From: Maricaulis sp. | Lineage (GTDB): Bacteria; Pseudomonadota; Alphaproteobacteria; Caulobacterales; Maricaulaceae | Direction of reading: 5' to 3' | DNA: 64,000 nt | NCBI GenBank assembly: GCA_002692855.1 | Contig: NZMJ01000032.1 | Coordinates: 67,001-131,000, forward strand | Shown here: piece by piece, positions 17,065-26,370 of the stretch | Numbering within the stretch: the first letter of the stretch is position 1 | How the letters are laid out: each line of letters opens with the position of its first letter | Program-made: the position numbers and the translations under genes | Notes under the pieces: model-generated | Seen by the model: only the letters and a program-made list of their open reading frames with translations | The model's database searches: none | Told to the model about the DNA's origin: nothing

Positions 17065-19791
17065 CTAGCCGCCACCCGACAGGCGCGCCAGCCCGGCGGC
17101 ATAGTTGGCGTATTGCGCCTGCATGTAAGCGGGAACCGTGCCGCCGTCCTTTCCCTTCTGACTGCCCGTCAGGAGGTCCTTGACCGATTGCGGCGTCACG
17201 AGATCCCGGTAGGCGCGCTGGATCACGCTCATCGCACTCTCGAGCGCCTTCACGGCCGCCGCCGCCTTGTCACGCGTTCCGAGCGACATGACCGAAGGCA
17301 GTTCGAGGGCAAATAGCTTGGGCGCATCGGCGGTCGTGGTCTCGTTCAGCAGCGAGGGCTTCTTGAACACCGCCCCCGGCTGGATCCCGAGGCCGACCAG
17401 AGCATCCCGCCCCTCGGTTCCGGAGAAGAGTTCGATCGTGACGCCTTCCTTGGGCGTGATCCGCAGCCGGTCGCCCTCGGCAGAGCGCCGCACATCGGCG
17501 GTGCCATCAAGAACCAGTGCCGCGTTGATCTTGAAGGTCAGCGAACGGATCGAATCGGATGCGCCGATGGTGATCTTCTTGCGCCGTCCACCATCCACCG
17601 ACAGGTAGAAGAAATCGCCGTCCCTGACCGACGTCCGGTCCGTCACGACGCGCGTGTCGGCATAGGTCAGACTGCCTTGCGGGAGGCCCAGCTTCGACAG
17701 GATCGAATCTCCCGTCGGGTCCACCGCAATGCCGGTAGCCTCCGAAATTCCGCCGCGCCCGGAGATTTGCGTGGTCCAGGCCAGCGCGCCGGTTCCGCCA
17801 TCGAGCTCGGCCACGAAGCCATTGCGGGTTCCGTTCAGGGTCGATCCCGGCAGGCTTCCGGTAGTCTTGCCCGCAACATAGAGCTTGCCGCCAGTCACCT
17901 GGACCGAGGCGGCGCTGTCGTCCGCATCCGAGCCCAGGAAGGTCGTCCAGCCGACGCTGGCGCTGGCACCATCGGCAATCTTGACCACCATCGCGTCGCG
18001 GCCCCCGGCATTCGCCGATAGGGGCGCGGTCGGCGCGAATGCCCCGCCTGCTGCCCCGGCCAGGTAGATGTCATTGCCGTCGACGGTCAGTCCGCCGATC
18101 CGGCCGCCATCGAGATCGCCGAGATCGAGTTCCCAGACCGCGGCGCCCGCGCCATCGGCGCTGTCATATTTGCGCAGGACGGCGCGCCCGTCTTCTTCGC
18201 TTGCGACCAGCAATCCGCCGTCATCCGCGACCGCAATCGCCTTGGCACGTTCGTCTCCGGTATCGCCGACCCGGCGGGTCCAGAGCGCTGTTCCATCGTC
18301 GGAGATCGCGCGGACATAGCCGTCCCATTCTCCCCCTGCATGGGCGGCGTTCCCAAATCCTGACTTGGCCTCGCCGGCGACATAAACCGTGCCGTCGCTG
18401 CCCAGCGTGACCGAGGTGGTGCGGTCATCGCCCGTGCCGCCGAATCGCTGGAGCCATTGTTCGACACCGGCCGCATTGAATTTTGCCACGACGCTGTCCG
18501 AACCGCCGACATTGGTGGTGGTGCCCAGCGTACCTGTCACCGACCCCGAGACGACGACATTGCCCGAAGCATCGACCGCGATAGACGCGCCGCTGGCATC
18601 GCCCGCCGCGCCCAGGGTCCGTGTCCAGATTACCTTGCCCGTCGAATCGCGCTTTTGCAGGACCAGATCCGTCTCGCCCTTGACGATACGACCGTCGATC
18701 TCGGACGACGTCTGGCCGACGACATATACGCCGCCGTCGGACGAAGCCGCCGTTGCCTTGATGGTCAGAGGGTTGGTTTCGGTCGTCGACTTGGTTTCAC
18801 CCTTGTCATTCTCGGTCTCGGTGACATCGGGCGCCGCCTCGATCCGCCGGGTGAATTCGGTAACTGGCGTACCAGAGGCAAGGTCCGTGAGGCGCACCAG
18901 CTGTCCGGCGCTGCCATCACCAATGCCTGAGACCCCGGCGATGTAGATCGCGGGCGCTGAGGTGGCGGCGGAAAAGCTGACCTGCTCGGTCAGGACGCCC
19001 TGGACATGCAATCCGAAATCATTGCCCGGGATGACGCCGCTGTCGTCCTTCTCGCCGATCTTCACGCGTTCGAACCGGGTCAGGACACCGGCCGCTTCAA
19101 GCTGGGTATTGATATGGGCGGAGATGTTGTCGAGGTTTCGCACCGTCGCGCCCATGTCCGCCAGATCGATATTGATCTGCTGGGTCGTGCCGGATTTCTT
19201 CACCGAGACCGTGAACCGCACATCGCCGGTCAGGCTGGCGACCTCGGCGTCGAAATCGCCGGTATGGATGATGCCCGTCGTGTACTGCGAGCTGCCGCGC
19301 GAAATCGCCACACCGCTTTCGGCCTTCGACAATTCCTCGCCCTTGAGAAGATTGACCCCTTCAAGGTCGAGATCGGCGAAAAAGCTGTCGAGCTGGGTGA
19401 CGCCCTGCCCGAACCGGCTGTCGAGGAAGTTCCGGCGACTGTCGATCGTGGTCTTTTCCGAGGCCTCAAGGGCCAGCGCGTGAAGCCGGCTGAGGCCCTG
19501 ATACATGGCGAACAGATTCTTGTAGTCGTCGGGTGCGTCGATATCGGCGAACTGGCCCAGGCTCTTGTCGAAGAACAGGCCCGAGGCGAGCGCCTTGCGC
19601 GACAGGGTCGCGGAATCGGTAATTTCGCCGCGCACGTCCCAAGGCGGCAAGACACCGGCACCGGGGAGTTTCTGGGCGCTGCCGGTCGACGCGCCCGACG
19701 GGTTCGGGGTCAGGCCCGCCAGACGCAAGGCGTTCCTGGCCTGATACCAGCCCGTCAGTGCCGTCATGTCGAAACCGACGATATCCGCCAA
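17065..19791 (-). CDS. FlaEY-like flagellin regulatory/assembly protein
   Basis: The TTG start at 19791 has GGAG 6 bases upstream. The 908-residue protein has N- and C-terminal helical regions like axial flagellar proteins (TLSRKALASGLFFDKSLGQF; TYADTRVVTDRTSVRDGDFF). The middle third, about residues 330-690, is a run of propeller-like repeats (GGVYVVGQTSS, GNVVVSGSVTG, GTVYVAGEAKS, GKLYVAGKTTG), a beta-propeller insertion. The layout fits Caulobacter FlaEY, needed for normal flagellin production and filament assembly; the name is by memory of that family. No sigma-54 site was found upstream. Confidence 0.65.
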   Translation of the reverse strand: MADIVGFDMTALTGWYQARNALRLAGLTPNPSGASTGSAQKLPGAGVLPPWDVRGEITDSATLSRKALASGLFFDKSLGQFADIDAPDDYKNLFAMYQGLSRLHALALEASEKTTIDSRRNFLDSRFGQGVTQLDSFFADLDLEGVNLLKGEELSKAESGVAISRGSSQYTTGIIHTGDFDAEVASLTGDVRFTVSVKKSGTTQQINIDLADMGATVRNLDNISAHINTQLEAAGVLTRFERVKIGEKDDSGVIPGNDFGLHVQGVLTEQVSFSAATSAPAIYIAGVSGIGDGSAGQLVRLTDLASGTPVTEFTRRIEAAPDVTETENDKGETKSTTETNPLTIKATAASSDGGVYVVGQTSSEIDGRIVKGETDLVLQKRDSTGKVIWTRTLGAAGDASGASIAVDASGNVVVSGSVTGTLGTTTNVGGSDSVVAKFNAAGVEQWLQRFGGTGDDRTTSVTLGSDGTVYVAGEAKSGFGNAAHAGGEWDGYVRAISDDGTALWTRRVGDTGDERAKAIAVADDGGLLVASEEDGRAVLRKYDSADGAGAAVWELDLGDLDGGRIGGLTVDGNDIYLAGAAGGAFAPTAPLSANAGGRDAMVVKIADGASASVGWTTFLGSDADDSAASVQVTGGKLYVAGKTTGSLPGSTLNGTRNGFVAELDGGTGALAWTTQISGRGGISEATGIAVDPTGDSILSKLGLPQGSLTYADTRVVTDRTSVRDGDFFYLSVDGGRRKKITIGASDSIRSLTFKINAALVLDGTADVRRSAEGDRLRITPKEGVTIELFSGTEGRDALVGLGIQPGAVFKKPSLLNETTTADAPKLFALELPSVMSLGTRDKAAAAVKALESAMSVIQRAYRDLVTPQSVKDLLTGSQKGKDGGTVPAYMQAQYANYAAGLARLSGGG

Positions 19792-19884
19792 GGGGCGCTC
19801 CAGTTCGCGTTCACCCGTCAGTGTCGCGCACAGCCCTTAGGAAAGCGTTGAGAAATGCCGTTAATGGCCTTTAGCCAAAAGCGA

Positions 19885-20670
19885 TCAGGCGGCCACCCGC
19901 AGCGACATCGGCACCGTCAGGAAAGCCGCACTGCCGGGACATTGCTCGCGTGCGGAATCCACGTGCATCGCATTGATCGCGACCAGGTCCGGGCGGCGCA
20001 GGCACAGCGCCACCAATTCGGCCGCCGACGCATCGGGAGCGTGCTGCCCGAGCGAGGCATAGAGTGCCGCGCAGAAGTCGAAATCCTCGCTGAAATCCAC
20101 CGACCAGCGCAGCCTTGCCAGACTTCCGCCCGGCCCCATCAGACCAGCGGTCGACAGATCGCGCTGACGGCGCATCCACAGCGTCACGTTCTCGCGTTCG
20201 TCAGCTTCGGTGGCTTCGCGATCGGCGCGAGCGAGCAATTCCGCCGAAAACACCTCGCAGTCGAGACCGTCGGGGAAGCTGACCGGCATCGTGTTGGCGG
20301 CAAAATCGGCACCCGTCTGGCGCGCGAGATCCGCCACGCGGCCACAGATGTCCGGGTCGATGAAGGGACTGTCGCCGAAGACCCGCATGACCTGATCGCA
20401 ACCCGATTCCCGCGCGGCCTTGGCGTAGCGGGACAGAATGTCGGTCTCACTTCCGCGAACGAGCATATATCCGGAATCGAGTATTTCCTCGGCGAGTTCG
20501 TCGTCGCCTTCGGCGTCGGGTATCGCGGCCACGACCAGGCTGGACGCCTCGATCCGTGCGCACCGGTCAAGGCAGCGCAGGATGACGCTCCGCCCTCCGA
20601 GCGATTCAAGGATTTTTCCCTCGACATGGTGCGAGCCCATGCGCGCCTGAACGATTACGGCGAGCGACAT
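19885..20670 (-). CDS. SpsF-type cytidylyltransferase, altered P-loop
   Basis: The start at 20670 is set by a strong GGAGGGGGAA site; the product is 261 residues. It has an SpsF/CMP-sugar synthetase fold: VIVQARMGS, VVAAIPDAEGDDEL, GSETDILSRYAKAA, RVFGDSPFIDPD. The nucleotide loop, normally TRLPGK in this family, reads HHVEGK, losing the Arg and Pro, so activity may be changed. It lies in a leftward run between cydX and the FlaEY-like gene and close to the sugar cluster at 24-30 kb. Likely role: activating an acidic sugar for flagellin glycan (inference). Confidence 0.8.
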   Translation of the reverse strand: MSLAVIVQARMGSHHVEGKILESLGGRSVILRCLDRCARIEASSLVVAAIPDAEGDDELAEEILDSGYMLVRGSETDILSRYAKAARESGCDQVMRVFGDSPFIDPDICGRVADLARQTGADFAANTMPVSFPDGLDCEVFSAELLARADREATEADERENVTLWMRRQRDLSTAGLMGPGGSLARLRWSVDFSEDFDFCAALYASLGQHAPDASAAELVALCLRRPDLVAINAMHVDSAREQCPGSAAFLTVPMSLRVAA

Positions 20671-20734
20671 TTCCCCCTCCGCCGAAGCCGGGGAGAAGTG
20701 TCGCGCGAGAGCGCTAACGAGGAATGAACGCCCG

Positions 20735-20866
20735 CTATCGGGCGAGAAACAAGAGCCCGCGCAGCAGGTAGGCCACCGAGGCAACGGCGATGAGGCTGCC
20801 GACCCAGAGGATGGCAAACCACATCAGCCGTCGGCCCAGCGTCTTTTGCCGATCAGTGATAGGCAC
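20735..20866 (-). CDS. cydX: CydX-like small subunit (DUF2474)
   Basis: This is a 43-residue protein from the GTG at 20866, which overlaps the cydB stop by 14 bp; an ATG at 20824 would leave 29 residues. The sequence has a basic QKTLGRRL start, one membrane helix (WFAILWVGSLIAVASVAYLL) and a short tail, the DUF2474 pattern found after cydAB in alphaproteobacteria. It probably stabilises the bd oxidase as CydX does in E. coli. The GTG is chosen for family length and coupling. Confidence 0.75.
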   Translation of the reverse strand: MPITDRQKTLGRRLMWFAILWVGSLIAVASVAYLLRGLLFLAR

Positions 20867-21869
20867 CGGGCTCGGCCTTTCCGCGGAAAATCCAGTAAAC
20901 GTAAGCGGTGTAGCCCAGAATGATCGGCAGCATGACTGCGGTGCCAACCAGCAGCAAACCCAGCGCATTGTCCCGGGCTGCAGCTTCGTGAACCGTGACC
21001 GAGAAGGGAACGATGTGCGGGAAAATCGAGACCGCGAGGCCCGCAAACCCTGACAGGAACACGCCGACCGTTGCGAGATAGGCCATGTAGTCCGGCCCCT
21101 TCATCGCAAAATGCCAGACCGCCAGGCAGGCCAGTGCGCCGATGACCGGGATGATGGCGAACTTGGCGAACTGGGCGGGGACGAAGCTGCCGTCGAGCGA
21201 CACGCCCCAACGCGCAATGATATCTCCGCCCAGCGACAGGGTCGCGAGGCTGATGACGCCCAGCGCCACGGCCACGGCCACGATCAACGACCGGATCCAG
21301 ACGCGCGCGCGCTTCTGAAGCTCGCCATCCGTCTTGAAGACCAGCCAGGCCGCGCCAAGAAGCGCATACCCCGCCACCAGACCCGCGGCGACCAGCAGGG
21401 TGTAGGGCGTCAGCCAGTCGAAAGGTCCGCCGGCGAACGCCCGGCCCTCGATGGTGATGCCCTGAAGGAAGCCGCCGAGGACGAGGCCTTGCGACACGGT
21501 TGCGGCGATGGAGCCGCCCGCGAAACCGACCGTCCACCACCGCTTTCCGGTCTTGCGGGCATGCGCGCGAAATTCGAACGCAACACCGCGGAAGATCAAC
21601 GCCGTCAGCATGAGGCCGATCGGCAGGTAAAGGGCGGGCATGATGATCGCGTAGGCGAGCGGGAAAGCGGCAAACAGTCCGCCCCCGCCCAGGACCAGCC
21701 AGGTCTCGTTGCCGTCCCAGACCGGCGCGATGGAGGCCACCATCGTGTCGCGTTCCTTGGGACTTGCGAGCGGGAAGAGGATGCCGACACCAAGGTCAAA
21801 TCCGTCCAGCAGGACGTAGAGACCCACGGCCGTTGCGATCAGAACCGCCCAGATCAGGGGAAGATCCAT
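20853..21869 (-). CDS. cydB: cytochrome bd-type ubiquinol oxidase subunit II
   Basis: The start is the ATG at 21869 with AAGGAGGTTTGAG upstream, giving 338 residues. An 8-9 helix membrane protein, it has LPLIWAVLIATAVGLYVLLDGFDLGVG at the start, the CydB signature, and DETWLV-like NETWLVLGGG and FRG-AFEFR motifs. It partners CydA in a quinol oxidase at the inner membrane. It lies 1 bp after cydA and overlaps cydX. Confidence 0.95.
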   Translation of the reverse strand: MDLPLIWAVLIATAVGLYVLLDGFDLGVGILFPLASPKERDTMVASIAPVWDGNETWLVLGGGGLFAAFPLAYAIIMPALYLPIGLMLTALIFRGVAFEFRAHARKTGKRWWTVGFAGGSIAATVSQGLVLGGFLQGITIEGRAFAGGPFDWLTPYTLLVAAGLVAGYALLGAAWLVFKTDGELQKRARVWIRSLIVAVAVALGVISLATLSLGGDIIARWGVSLDGSFVPAQFAKFAIIPVIGALACLAVWHFAMKGPDYMAYLATVGVFLSGFAGLAVSIFPHIVPFSVTVHEAAARDNALGLLLVGTAVMLPIILGYTAYVYWIFRGKAEPGAYH

Positions 21870-21870
21870 C

Positions 21871-23253
21871 TCAAACCTCCTTCGCGCCAGCGGCAAGGGC
21901 GTCGCCGGGTGCGCTGTCGCCTCCGTCGTGGCCCTCATCGCCCTCCTCAACCGGTCCGCGATTGATCAGGCGAAGGATGAACAGGGCGCCAGCGCTGAAA
22001 ACGATGGCGTAGGTGACGATGAAGACCAGCAGCGACAGGGCGACCTGCGCGCCATCGACCGGTGAAACGGCATCCGCGGTACGCAGCACGCCGTAGACGA
22101 CATAGGGCTGGCGGCCGACTTCGGCCGTGATCCAGCCCGCCAGCACGGCGATGAATCCTGCAGGGCCCATGACCAGAGCCGCCCAGTGCATCACTCGCGC
22201 GCGGTCCGTGGTGCCGCGCCACCAGGTCCATGCCCCCCAGAAGCCCAGCGCGATCATCAGCATGCCGAGGCCGACCATCACCCGGAAGGCCCAGAAGGTG
22301 ATGAAGACGGGCGGGCGGTCTTCCGCAGCAAATTCGTTGAGGCCTTCAAGCTCGGCGGCGCTATCTCCGGCGACGACCCAGCTGCCTGCCCCGGGGATGC
22401 CGATCTCGAAATGGTTGGTTTCATTCTCCTGGTCGGGGATGGCGAACAGGATGGTGGGTTGCCCTGCGCGGGTTTCCCACCAGCCTTCCATCGCCGCGAC
22501 CTTGGCGGGTTGGTATTCGTGCGCGATGCGGCCGCTTTCATGCCCGATGATGAGCTGCGCCGGCGCCAGAAGGGCAATGGTGAGGATCGCCATGCGCGCC
22601 ATGATCGCAACCTCCTCGCCGGGACGGTTGCGGATCCACTGCCAGGCCGCCGCCGCCAGCACAACAAGCGCCGTCGACAGATAGGCTGCGGCGACCATGT
22701 GCATCAGGCGGGAGGGGAAGGACGGATTGAAGATCACCTCCATCCAGCTCGTCGCCACGAAGCGCCCGTCCTCGATCGCGAAGCCCTGCGGGGTCTGCAT
22801 CCAGGAATTGGCGGAGAGAATCCAGAAGGCCGAGACCAGCGTGCCCAGGGCGACGATCACACTCGACGCGAAGTGAAGGCGTGGCCCGACCAGCTTCCAG
22901 CCGAACAGCATGATCCCGAGGAAGGAGGCCTCCAGGAAAAAGGCGGTCAGCACTTCATAGCCGAGAAGCGGGCCCAGCACGCTGCCCGTCTGATCGGCAA
23001 AGACCGACCAGTTGGTGCCGAACTGATAGCTCATCACCACGCCGGACACGACGCCCATGCCGAAGGCCAGCGCGAAGATTTTCACCCAGAAACGGTAGAG
23101 GGTCCGGAAGGCCTCCCGCTTGGTGAACAGGAAGAGACCTTCCAGAACGGCGAGGAAGCTCGCCAGCCCGATCGTGAAAGACGGAAAGATGATGTGAAAG
23201 GCAATCGTGAAGGCAAACTGCAATCGCGAAAGCAGCAATGCGTCGAATTCCAT
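21871..23253 (-). CDS. cydA: cytochrome bd-type ubiquinol oxidase subunit I
   Basis: The ATG at 23253 fits the family start MEFDALLLSRLQFAFT; the product has 460 residues. Conserved features include the early heme-ligand His in FTIAFHIIFP and the GWITAEVGRQPY motif. The quinol (Q) loop after about residue 240 is short, as in cyanide-insensitive (CIO) oxidases, which are also the ones paired with DUF2474. It reduces oxygen at low tension. Order cydA-cydB-cydX; no FNR-type box was seen upstream. Confidence 0.95.
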   Translation of the reverse strand: MEFDALLLSRLQFAFTIAFHIIFPSFTIGLASFLAVLEGLFLFTKREAFRTLYRFWVKIFALAFGMGVVSGVVMSYQFGTNWSVFADQTGSVLGPLLGYEVLTAFFLEASFLGIMLFGWKLVGPRLHFASSVIVALGTLVSAFWILSANSWMQTPQGFAIEDGRFVATSWMEVIFNPSFPSRLMHMVAAAYLSTALVVLAAAAWQWIRNRPGEEVAIMARMAILTIALLAPAQLIIGHESGRIAHEYQPAKVAAMEGWWETRAGQPTILFAIPDQENETNHFEIGIPGAGSWVVAGDSAAELEGLNEFAAEDRPPVFITFWAFRVMVGLGMLMIALGFWGAWTWWRGTTDRARVMHWAALVMGPAGFIAVLAGWITAEVGRQPYVVYGVLRTADAVSPVDGAQVALSLLVFIVTYAIVFSAGALFILRLINRGPVEEGDEGHDGGDSAPGDALAAGAKEV

Positions 23254-23343
23254 GCCGGATCGTCCCTCTTCCGGTTGCTTCCCCTGTCGTAGGCGCACGA
23301 AGGCCATTCGGACATGCGGCAAAATCCCGCAGCTTTTTTATGG

Positions 23344-24111
23344 CTATTTTGACCGTGCCGGTTTCGCGGCGTAGGGGCCGGTCGTCTGGACCACATTGCC
23401 GTTGATCGCCGCGATCTCGGGATGGGCTGTCAGGAAGCCGAGCACGTCGTGCAGCGTGAATTCGGGATTGAGCGGGTAGAGCGCTTCGATGATGGCGGAG
23501 ACCGCCTCGAAATCCGCCGCTTCGTCCACCGAGAGGCGCACGTCCGGAGCGTCGAGATCAATTGGCGTGATGCCGTTTCGCAGGCCGTTCTCGGGGTCCT
23601 TGATCCACGGCGTGACATGCTCGCGGTCGTGCACGCTCACCGCATTCGCGTGCGCGTCCGCGAGGGCCTGGCGGGTGAAGACCTCGACGGACGTGCCGCA
23701 CGGCAGGCGCAGATCGGGACCAATGGTCGCGTAGTCATACCGGTCCCGGTGATCGAGGAACCAGCCCACCTGCGAGTCGACGATGTCCGGATCGATCAGG
23801 GGGCAATCGCTGGTCACGCGCACCACGACCCCGCTTTCGGGGGCGCAAGCCGAGACAGCCATCTCCATGCGAGCCAGCACATCGGCTTGCGAGCCCCGGA
23901 ATACCGCCAGTCCCTGACGCCGGGCAAAACTCTCAAGCGGATCATCTGCGGGCTGGTCAGTGATCGCGAGAACGAGACGGTCGAGTGTCTTCGCGCGCCG
24001 AAGCCTGCGCACCTGGTGCAGCAGCAAGGGCTCACCCAACACCGGCATCAGCACCTTGCCCGGCAGCCGGGTCGAGGTCATTCGGGCCTGGATGACGGCG
24101 GTCACGATCAT
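23344..24111 (-). CDS. SpsF-type cytidylyltransferase, canonical loop
   Basis: The ATG at 24111 starts MIVTAVIQARMTSTRLPGKVL, the intact nucleotide-binding loop of SpsF/KdsB-like CMP-sugar transferases; about 255 residues. Also seen are ITDQPADDPLESFA, RGSQADVLARM and RVTSDCPLIDPDIVD (metal-binding Asp). It is divergent from the sugar cluster starting at 24207, 95 bp away, and likely activates the product of that cluster. It is upstream of cydA on the same strand. Confidence 0.85.
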   Translation of the reverse strand: MIVTAVIQARMTSTRLPGKVLMPVLGEPLLLHQVRRLRRAKTLDRLVLAITDQPADDPLESFARRQGLAVFRGSQADVLARMEMAVSACAPESGVVVRVTSDCPLIDPDIVDSQVGWFLDHRDRYDYATIGPDLRLPCGTSVEVFTRQALADAHANAVSVHDREHVTPWIKDPENGLRNGITPIDLDAPDVRLSVDEAADFEAVSAIIEALYPLNPEFTLHDVLGFLTAHPEIAAINGNVVQTTGPYAAKPARSK

Positions 24112-24206
24112 GGTCTTACCTTGCACCGCAGGCGGTGTGAGAAATCGTTAACCCGGATCACACTCAACTGGACCATCGGGAAACGACTCATCCGGGAGCC
24201 CGCATT

Positions 24207-25418
24207 ATGGCGCGAATCCTCTTCATAGGCGCCGGGGCGTTTCAGCTTCCCGCGATTGCGCGGGCGAAACGGGACGGCCACTTCGTCATCGGCTGCGACC
24301 GGGATGCAGACGCGGCAGGCCAGCCCCTTTGCGACATTTTCGAAGCGGTCGACGTGTTTGACCGCGAAGCCTGCCTGAATGTCGCCCGCCGCCACCGGAT
24401 CGACGCCGTCACGGTGTTCGCGACGGAGGCGGGCGTTCCCACCTGTGCCCATATCGCCGACAAGCTGAAGCTGCCGGGCCTGCCAGTATCGGCCTCAATC
24501 GCCGTGACCAACAAGCTGGTCATGCGCGAGCGCTTTGCCGGGGCAGGCCTCCCCTCCCCTGAATTTCACGGTTGCGACAGCCCGGATCAGGCGATCGCGG
24601 CGTTCGACCGGATCGGCCAACCCTGCGTGGTCAAACCCTCCAACGGAGCGGGTTCGCGCGGCGTCAGCTATGTGGGCAAGCGCGAACAGGTCGCGGCCGC
24701 CTTCCTCGCGGCCAAGGCACTGACGCGCGGCGCGCCAGTGGTGGTCGAACGCTTCATGCCGGGACGCGAAGTGGCAGTCGAAGGCTTTGTCCAGTCGAGG
24801 CGTTTCCATCTGCTGTGCATCAGCGACAAGGTCCGGACCGGTCCCCCCTTCCTGCTCGACACACGCATCCATTTCCCGTCATGGCGGGCGCAATCGGAAC
24901 AGGACGCCATCGCCGGGGTGGCGCGCGACGCCGTCGCTGCGCTGGGCATCGACAACGCTCCGGTTCACATGGAACTGATCATGACCGATGCCGGCCCGCA
25001 TCTGGTGGAAGTGGCGGCGCGCGGCGCAGGATTCCACGTCTTTGCCGAGATAGTGCCCTGGGTGACCGGGGTCGATACGCTGGGTCTTCAGCTGGCGCTT
25101 GCGCTGGGTGAGCCGTTCGAGATCCCTGCCATCGCGCTTCGCGGAGCGGTGCTCGACTTCCCGTCCGTTTCGGCGGGCCGCCTGGAGACCATCACCGGCT
25201 GGGACGATGTGACCGCGCATGACGACACCTTGTTTGCGATGCTTCTGAAGGGCGTCGGTGACAGCGTGCCGCCGCTGCGTTCCGGGGCCGACCGGGTTGC
25301 CGCCATCGCGGTTCGCGGTGAAACCGCCAACCTCGCGCAGTCGACACTCGACGATCATTATGACCGGCTGTCCTTCACCACCCGCATCGAACCGGCCTAC
25401 AGCGCTGCCCATGCGTGA
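24207..25418 (+). CDS. ATP-grasp ligase, sugar-modification cluster
   Basis: This 403-residue protein has an N-terminal Rossmann-like pre-ATP-grasp domain (RILFIGAGAFQLPAIARAKRDG). The ATP-grasp core has CVVKPSNGAGSRGVSYV (nucleotide loop), VVVERFMPGREVAVEGF and HMELIMTDAGPHLVEVAARGAG (metal-binding ELI...VEVAARG). These ligases join an acid to an amine or thiol through an acyl phosphate; the substrate is unknown. First of five tightly packed genes; its stop overlaps the next start by 8 bp. Confidence 0.82.
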   Translation: MARILFIGAGAFQLPAIARAKRDGHFVIGCDRDADAAGQPLCDIFEAVDVFDREACLNVARRHRIDAVTVFATEAGVPTCAHIADKLKLPGLPVSASIAVTNKLVMRERFAGAGLPSPEFHGCDSPDQAIAAFDRIGQPCVVKPSNGAGSRGVSYVGKREQVAAAFLAAKALTRGAPVVVERFMPGREVAVEGFVQSRRFHLLCISDKVRTGPPFLLDTRIHFPSWRAQSEQDAIAGVARDAVAALGIDNAPVHMELIMTDAGPHLVEVAARGAGFHVFAEIVPWVTGVDTLGLQLALALGEPFEIPAIALRGAVLDFPSVSAGRLETITGWDDVTAHDDTLFAMLLKGVGDSVPPLRSGADRVAAIAVRGETANLAQSTLDDHYDRLSFTTRIEPAYSAAHA

Positions 25419-26370
25419 CCTGCCTGCCGCCCTCACCTTCGATCTCGATCCGGACATCTTTGACGAGTCGATCTCTTCCTCGAATGCCCGCACGAAGCTG
25501 AGCTGGCGCGGGATCAGCGAGGGTGTACCGGCCATCCGCGACGCGATCGACGCGTTCCTGCCGGGCGTGCCAGTGACCTGGTTCGTGCGCGTCGACAACC
25601 AGATCGCGGACATTTACGGGCGGCCCGGGCATTTGCTGGAAGCCCACCGCGACCTGTTCGAGAACTTGCAGGCACGCGGCGACGAAATCGCCTGGCATCC
25701 ACATCTCTACCGCCGCAGCGGGGACGGGTGGGAACAGGAGACCGAAGACACGGCCCTGCTGACCGCGATGCACGCGGCGATTGCCGACATGCGTGCACTG
25801 GGATTTGACCCGCTTTGCGGCCGGATTGGAGAAGCCTATGGCTCGACCGGGCTGATGACCGCCTTCGATGCCTGCGGCATTGCCTTTGACTCTACAGCCA
25901 TGCCGGGCCGCAGGCGGGTTGACGGCGAGCGCATGGTCGACTGGCTCGACACGCCGTGCCACGCCTACCGGCCATCAAAGGCCGACCACCGGGTGCCGGG
26001 TTCGCCGGCGCACGAGGTTGTCGAAATCCCGATGTCGATGCTGAAGGTCAAGGCGCGCTACGACGCTGAACCTTTCCTGCGGTATCTCGACCTGTCCTAC
26101 CGGACCGAAGCGGTTGCGGGGGGTATGGACGCCCTGGTGTCCGCGGCCCGGTCGCTCGTCACAGTCACTCATCCCAGCGCCCTGATGCCCGAATTCGCGC
26201 CGAAGGGCGGGCACGGCCTACTCTCCTTTGACCTCGCCAACATGACGCGGACGCTCCGCTTGCTGGCCGAAGCTGCGGATGCCGCCGGGCGCGACCTGAG
26301 ATTCGTCACGCTGGCTGCGCTGGGCGAGGCATGCCGCGAGCGGCTGGAGCGACATGTTCCGGCCGCTTGA
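25411..26370 (+). CDS. NodB-like polysaccharide deacetylase-family protein
   Basis: The ATG at 25411 lies inside the end of the ATP-grasp gene; the product has 319 residues. PAALTFDLDPD resembles the TFDxD catalytic/metal motif of carbohydrate esterase 4, followed by EIAWHPHLYRR (metal His positions) and VTVTHPSAL near the end. It probably removes an acyl group from an amino sugar, in the cytoplasm since there is no signal peptide. It overlaps the DegT gene by 17 bp. Function is inferred from the fold. Confidence 0.75.
   Translation: MRDLPAALTFDLDPDIFDESISSSNARTKLSWRGISEGVPAIRDAIDAFLPGVPVTWFVRVDNQIADIYGRPGHLLEAHRDLFENLQARGDEIAWHPHLYRRSGDGWEQETEDTALLTAMHAAIADMRALGFDPLCGRIGEAYGSTGLMTAFDACGIAFDSTAMPGRRRVDGERMVDWLDTPCHAYRPSKADHRVPGSPAHEVVEIPMSMLKVKARYDAEPFLRYLDLSYRTEAVAGGMDALVSAARSLVTVTHPSALMPEFAPKGGHGLLSFDLANMTRTLRLLAEAADAAGRDLRFVTLAALGEACRERLERHVPAA

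Noticed and set aside
19792-19884. Sigma-54 promoter for the FlaEY-like gene
   Set aside because: No GG-N10-GC pattern with a TTGC-like half was found in the 93-bp gap on that strand.
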